From Alphaproteobacteria bacterium (lineage in GTDB: Bacteria; Pseudomonadota; Alphaproteobacteria; Rhizobiales; Devosiaceae): a stretch of 6,763 nucleotides of DNA. Of the stretch, positions 4,918 through 6,763 are shown in pieces; position 1 is the stretch's first letter, and each line of letters starts with the position of its first letter. The translations under genes and the position numbers were made by a program. The stretch lies in NCBI GenBank assembly GCA_018820005.1, contig JAHJOS010000465.1:1-6763 (forward strand), read 5' to 3'. The notes below the pieces were generated by a model. It saw only the letters and a program-made list of their open reading frames with translations, was not told where the DNA came from and ran no database searches.

Positions 4918-5550
4918 ATGCACAGCGATAGCCAGCCCACCATCAAGCGCGAAAGTGGCGATTGCCGTCGGCTCAATATTGCCGCAGCCGCCCGCGCCAT
5001 CATTGTAGAAAAAGGTCTCGAAGGTCTGCGTACCCGCGACATCGCAGACCGAGTCGGCATCAACATCGCAACGCTGCACTATCACGTGCCGTCCAAGGAA
5101 GCGCTGATCGCTCTGGTCGCCGAAAGCCTTCGCGATGACTTCCGCACGCAGAGCCTGCGCCGGTCCCGCGAGGGAAAATCCGCGCTGCAGCGGCTACAAA
5201 TCGAATTCGACGAATTTCGCGAGACCGTGCACGAAACGCCCGAACTGATCATTGTGCTGACTGCTCTGATCGAGAAGGCCCGTCGTCATCCCGAGATCGG
5301 CACGATCATGACGCCGCTCTACACGCATTGGCGCCACCAGTTCGCCGAGATCTTCCGCACCGGAATCGCCGATGGCTCGTTCCGCGCCAATCTCGATCCC
5401 GACGCCGCTGCCCTGATTACCACCGGCGCGCTGTCTGACTACTGGCGTCAGTGGACCGTATCACCCGCGTCGATCGACCAGGTCATGGCCGAGCTCGTGC
5501 GTGCCTTCATTGCTTCCCAAATTCCCGTATCATCCAAGGACCGTTCGTAA
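4918..5550 (+). CDS. TetR/AcrR-family transcriptional regulator
   Basis: A 210-residue DNA-binding regulator, expected to act as a dimer that leaves its operator when a small ligand binds. The N-terminal TetR domain is at about residues 18-65: RRLNIAAAARAIIVEKGLEGL forms helix 1 and the turn after it, and TRDIADRVGINIATLHYHVPSKEAL (39-63) is the helix-turn-helix with recognition helix near 50-56 and the usual Tyr/His-x-x-x-K-E-x-L end. The rest (about 70-205) is all-helical, diverged, and would hold the ligand pocket and dimer face; it names no ligand. The 4918 start is favoured by AAAGAGG 4 bases upstream and normal family length. Its TAA shares its last A with the ATG of the MFS gene, so the two are almost surely co-transcribed. 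The palindrome at 4859-4876 is its probable site, implying self-repression and control of the exporter. Confidence 0.93.
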   Translation: MHSDSQPTIKRESGDCRRLNIAAAARAIIVEKGLEGLRTRDIADRVGINIATLHYHVPSKEALIALVAESLRDDFRTQSLRRSREGKSALQRLQIEFDEFRETVHETPELIIVLTALIEKARRHPEIGTIMTPLYTHWRHQFAEIFRTGIADGSFRANLDPDAAALITTGALSDYWRQWTVSPASIDQVMAELVRAFIASQIPVSSKDRS

Positions 5551-6763
5551 TGTCTACTCCAAACTCGCCCCATGGCGCGCCGGACGCGCCCGATCCGCGC
5601 CGCTGGCCTGCGCTGTTCGTGCTGCTTATCGCCAATTTCATGAACCTGATCGATGTCACCATCGTCAATGTAGCGCTCCCGTCCATGCGCACGGGGCTCA
5701 ATGCCTCAGACAACCAGATCGAATGGGTTGTCGCCGCCTACATCCTGGCCTTCGCCCTTGGCCTGCTGCCGTTCGGCCGGTTGGGCGATATCCTGGGCCG
5801 TACAACGCTGTTTCTTTGGGGTGTGGCTGGCTTCACGGTCGCCTCGGCCCTGTGCGGCATGGCGCCCAACATCGAATTTCTGATTATCGCCCGCGTGATC
5901 CAGGGCCTGGCCGGCGCCATGATGACGCCCCAGGTGCTGGCCATCGCCACGGTGACCTTCCCGCCCCACGAACGCGGTCAGGCCTTCTCGCTGTTCGGCC
6001 TGTCGGCTGGCCTGGCCGCAGTCTGCGGCCCCATCCTGGGCGGCGTGCTCGTCTCGGCCAATCTGTTCGGCCTGGAGTGGCAGCCCATTTTCCTGGTCAA
6101 CATTCCCATCGGCATTGCCGCAGTGGTGGCCGGCTGGTTCCTCATCCCGCGCTTGCCGGGCCACGCTACGCTGCGCAATGACTATGTCGGCATTGGCCTG
6201 TTTGGCGCCGGCATTCTGGCCGTCGTGTTTCCCATCATCGAGGGGCGCGCCTATGGCTGGCCCCTGTGGGCTTTTGCCATGATCGCCGCCGGCTTTGCTC
6301 TGTTGGCCGTGTTCGTGTTGTGGACCCGGCATCGCGCCGCCGTTGGCCAGTCGCAACTGCTCAACTTCGACCTGCTGACCAATCGGCAGTTCATGTTCGG
6401 CGCCTTCGTCACCACGATCTTTGCGTCGGGCATTCCCGGCATGTTCATGGTGGTGTCGCTGCTGCTGCAGGGTGGCTTTGATTTCACGCCGCTTGAATCG
6501 GGTCTTACCAATACCCCGTTCTCGGTCGGCGTCCTGCTGGCATCGCTGATTGCCGGCCGCTTCGGCTCGCGGCTTCTGCGGGCGCGCCTGGCGACCTCCG
6601 GGGCTCTGCTTGCCCTGGGCATCGGCTGGCTGCATTTCTACATTGCCGGTGTTGCCGACAGCATTGATCATTGGGCCTTCCTGCCGCCACTGCTGATGGC
6701 CGGTATTGGCCTGGGCCTGGGCTTTTCCTCGCTGTTCCAGCTGGTGCTGGCCAATGTGCCGCC
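5550..6763 (+). CDS. MFS exporter, DHA2 (EmrB/QacA-like) family, C-terminus outside window
   Basis: Inner-membrane drug:proton antiporter type protein. 404 residues are visible with no stop before the right edge; the family is usually about 460-520 long with 14 membrane segments, and about 12 can be drawn here. Segment 1 ends with the DHA2 motif LIDVTIVNVALP (33-44, D35). Motif A is GRLGDILGR (76-84, D80, R84) in the loop after segment 2. R115, Q118 and G119 (RVIQG) form motif B. Motif C, the antiporter signature, is GLSAGLAAVCGPILGG (150-165). FLVNIPIG (181-188) is also typical of DHA2. A proline-rich cytosolic tail of about 18 residues comes first. The ATG overlaps the tetR stop by one base and has AAGGA (5536-5540) 9 bases upstream, partly inside tetR, so translation is likely coupled. 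Substrates cannot be read; a toxic organic compound sensed by the TetR partner is the natural guess. Confidence 0.92.
   Translation, partial: MSTPNSPHGAPDAPDPRRWPALFVLLIANFMNLIDVTIVNVALPSMRTGLNASDNQIEWVVAAYILAFALGLLPFGRLGDILGRTTLFLWGVAGFTVASALCGMAPNIEFLIIARVIQGLAGAMMTPQVLAIATVTFPPHERGQAFSLFGLSAGLAAVCGPILGGVLVSANLFGLEWQPIFLVNIPIGIAAVVAGWFLIPRLPGHATLRNDYVGIGLFGAGILAVVFPIIEGRAYGWPLWAFAMIAAGFALLAVFVLWTRHRAAVGQSQLLNFDLLTNRQFMFGAFVTTIFASGIPGMFMVVSLLLQGGFDFTPLESGLTNTPFSVGVLLASLIAGRFGSRLLRARLATSGALLALGIGWLHFYIAGVADSIDHWAFLPPLLMAGIGLGLGFSSLFQLVLANVP

Noticed and set aside
5706..6671. Open frame of 321 codons on the minus strand opposite the MFS gene
   Set aside because: The plus strand clearly encodes a DHA2 exporter with all its motifs. 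The antisense product is a His-, Gln- and Asp-rich composition typical of the complement of a GC-rich membrane protein, with no domain and no ribosome binding site seen.

Overview
The window looks like ordinary chromosomal sequence from a GC-rich alphaproteobacterium, probably a Hyphomicrobiales member of the Devosia kind. That placement is an inference from protein wording, codon choice and gene types; no rRNA or other phylogenetic marker is present. No mobile element, CRISPR array, tRNA, rRNA or phage gene was found. Most of the window is metabolic and transport genes, and I see no clear new multi-gene system. The parts worth a second look are the promoter regions, which hold several well-formed dyads, and one unassigned secreted protein.

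Left part (1-1582): an aldo/keto reductase of the Kv-beta-like group runs leftward off the window edge. It is divergent from a small VOC-fold (glyoxalase/bleomycin-resistance superfamily) gene. Their shared 163-bp spacer holds a good minus-strand promoter whose -10 box lies inside a short dyad, with a second dyad beside it. Both genes fit small carbonyl or toxicant handling, but no substrate can be read from the sequence. The VOC gene converges on a HAD-superfamily pyrimidine 5'-nucleotidase, which may be read from a leaderless transcript and has a 23-bp interrupted palindrome just upstream.

Middle (1624-4619): a minus-strand gene encodes a 415-residue, very acidic, cysteine-free exported protein of unknown function, with a GC-rich hairpin after its stop. 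Upstream on the same strand lies ilvA, a full-length biosynthetic threonine dehydratase with two C-terminal ACT-like regulatory domains, which makes the first committed step to isoleucine.

Right part (4620-6763): a 298-bp divergent spacer separates ilvA from a rightward operon of a TetR-family regulator and a DHA2-type (EmrB/QacA-like) MFS exporter. The regulator's stop and the exporter's start share one base (TAATG). An 18-bp near-perfect palindrome about 50 bp before the regulator's start is the likely operator. The simplest model is a self-repressing, ligand-inducible efflux operon. The exporter runs off the right edge after 404 residues.
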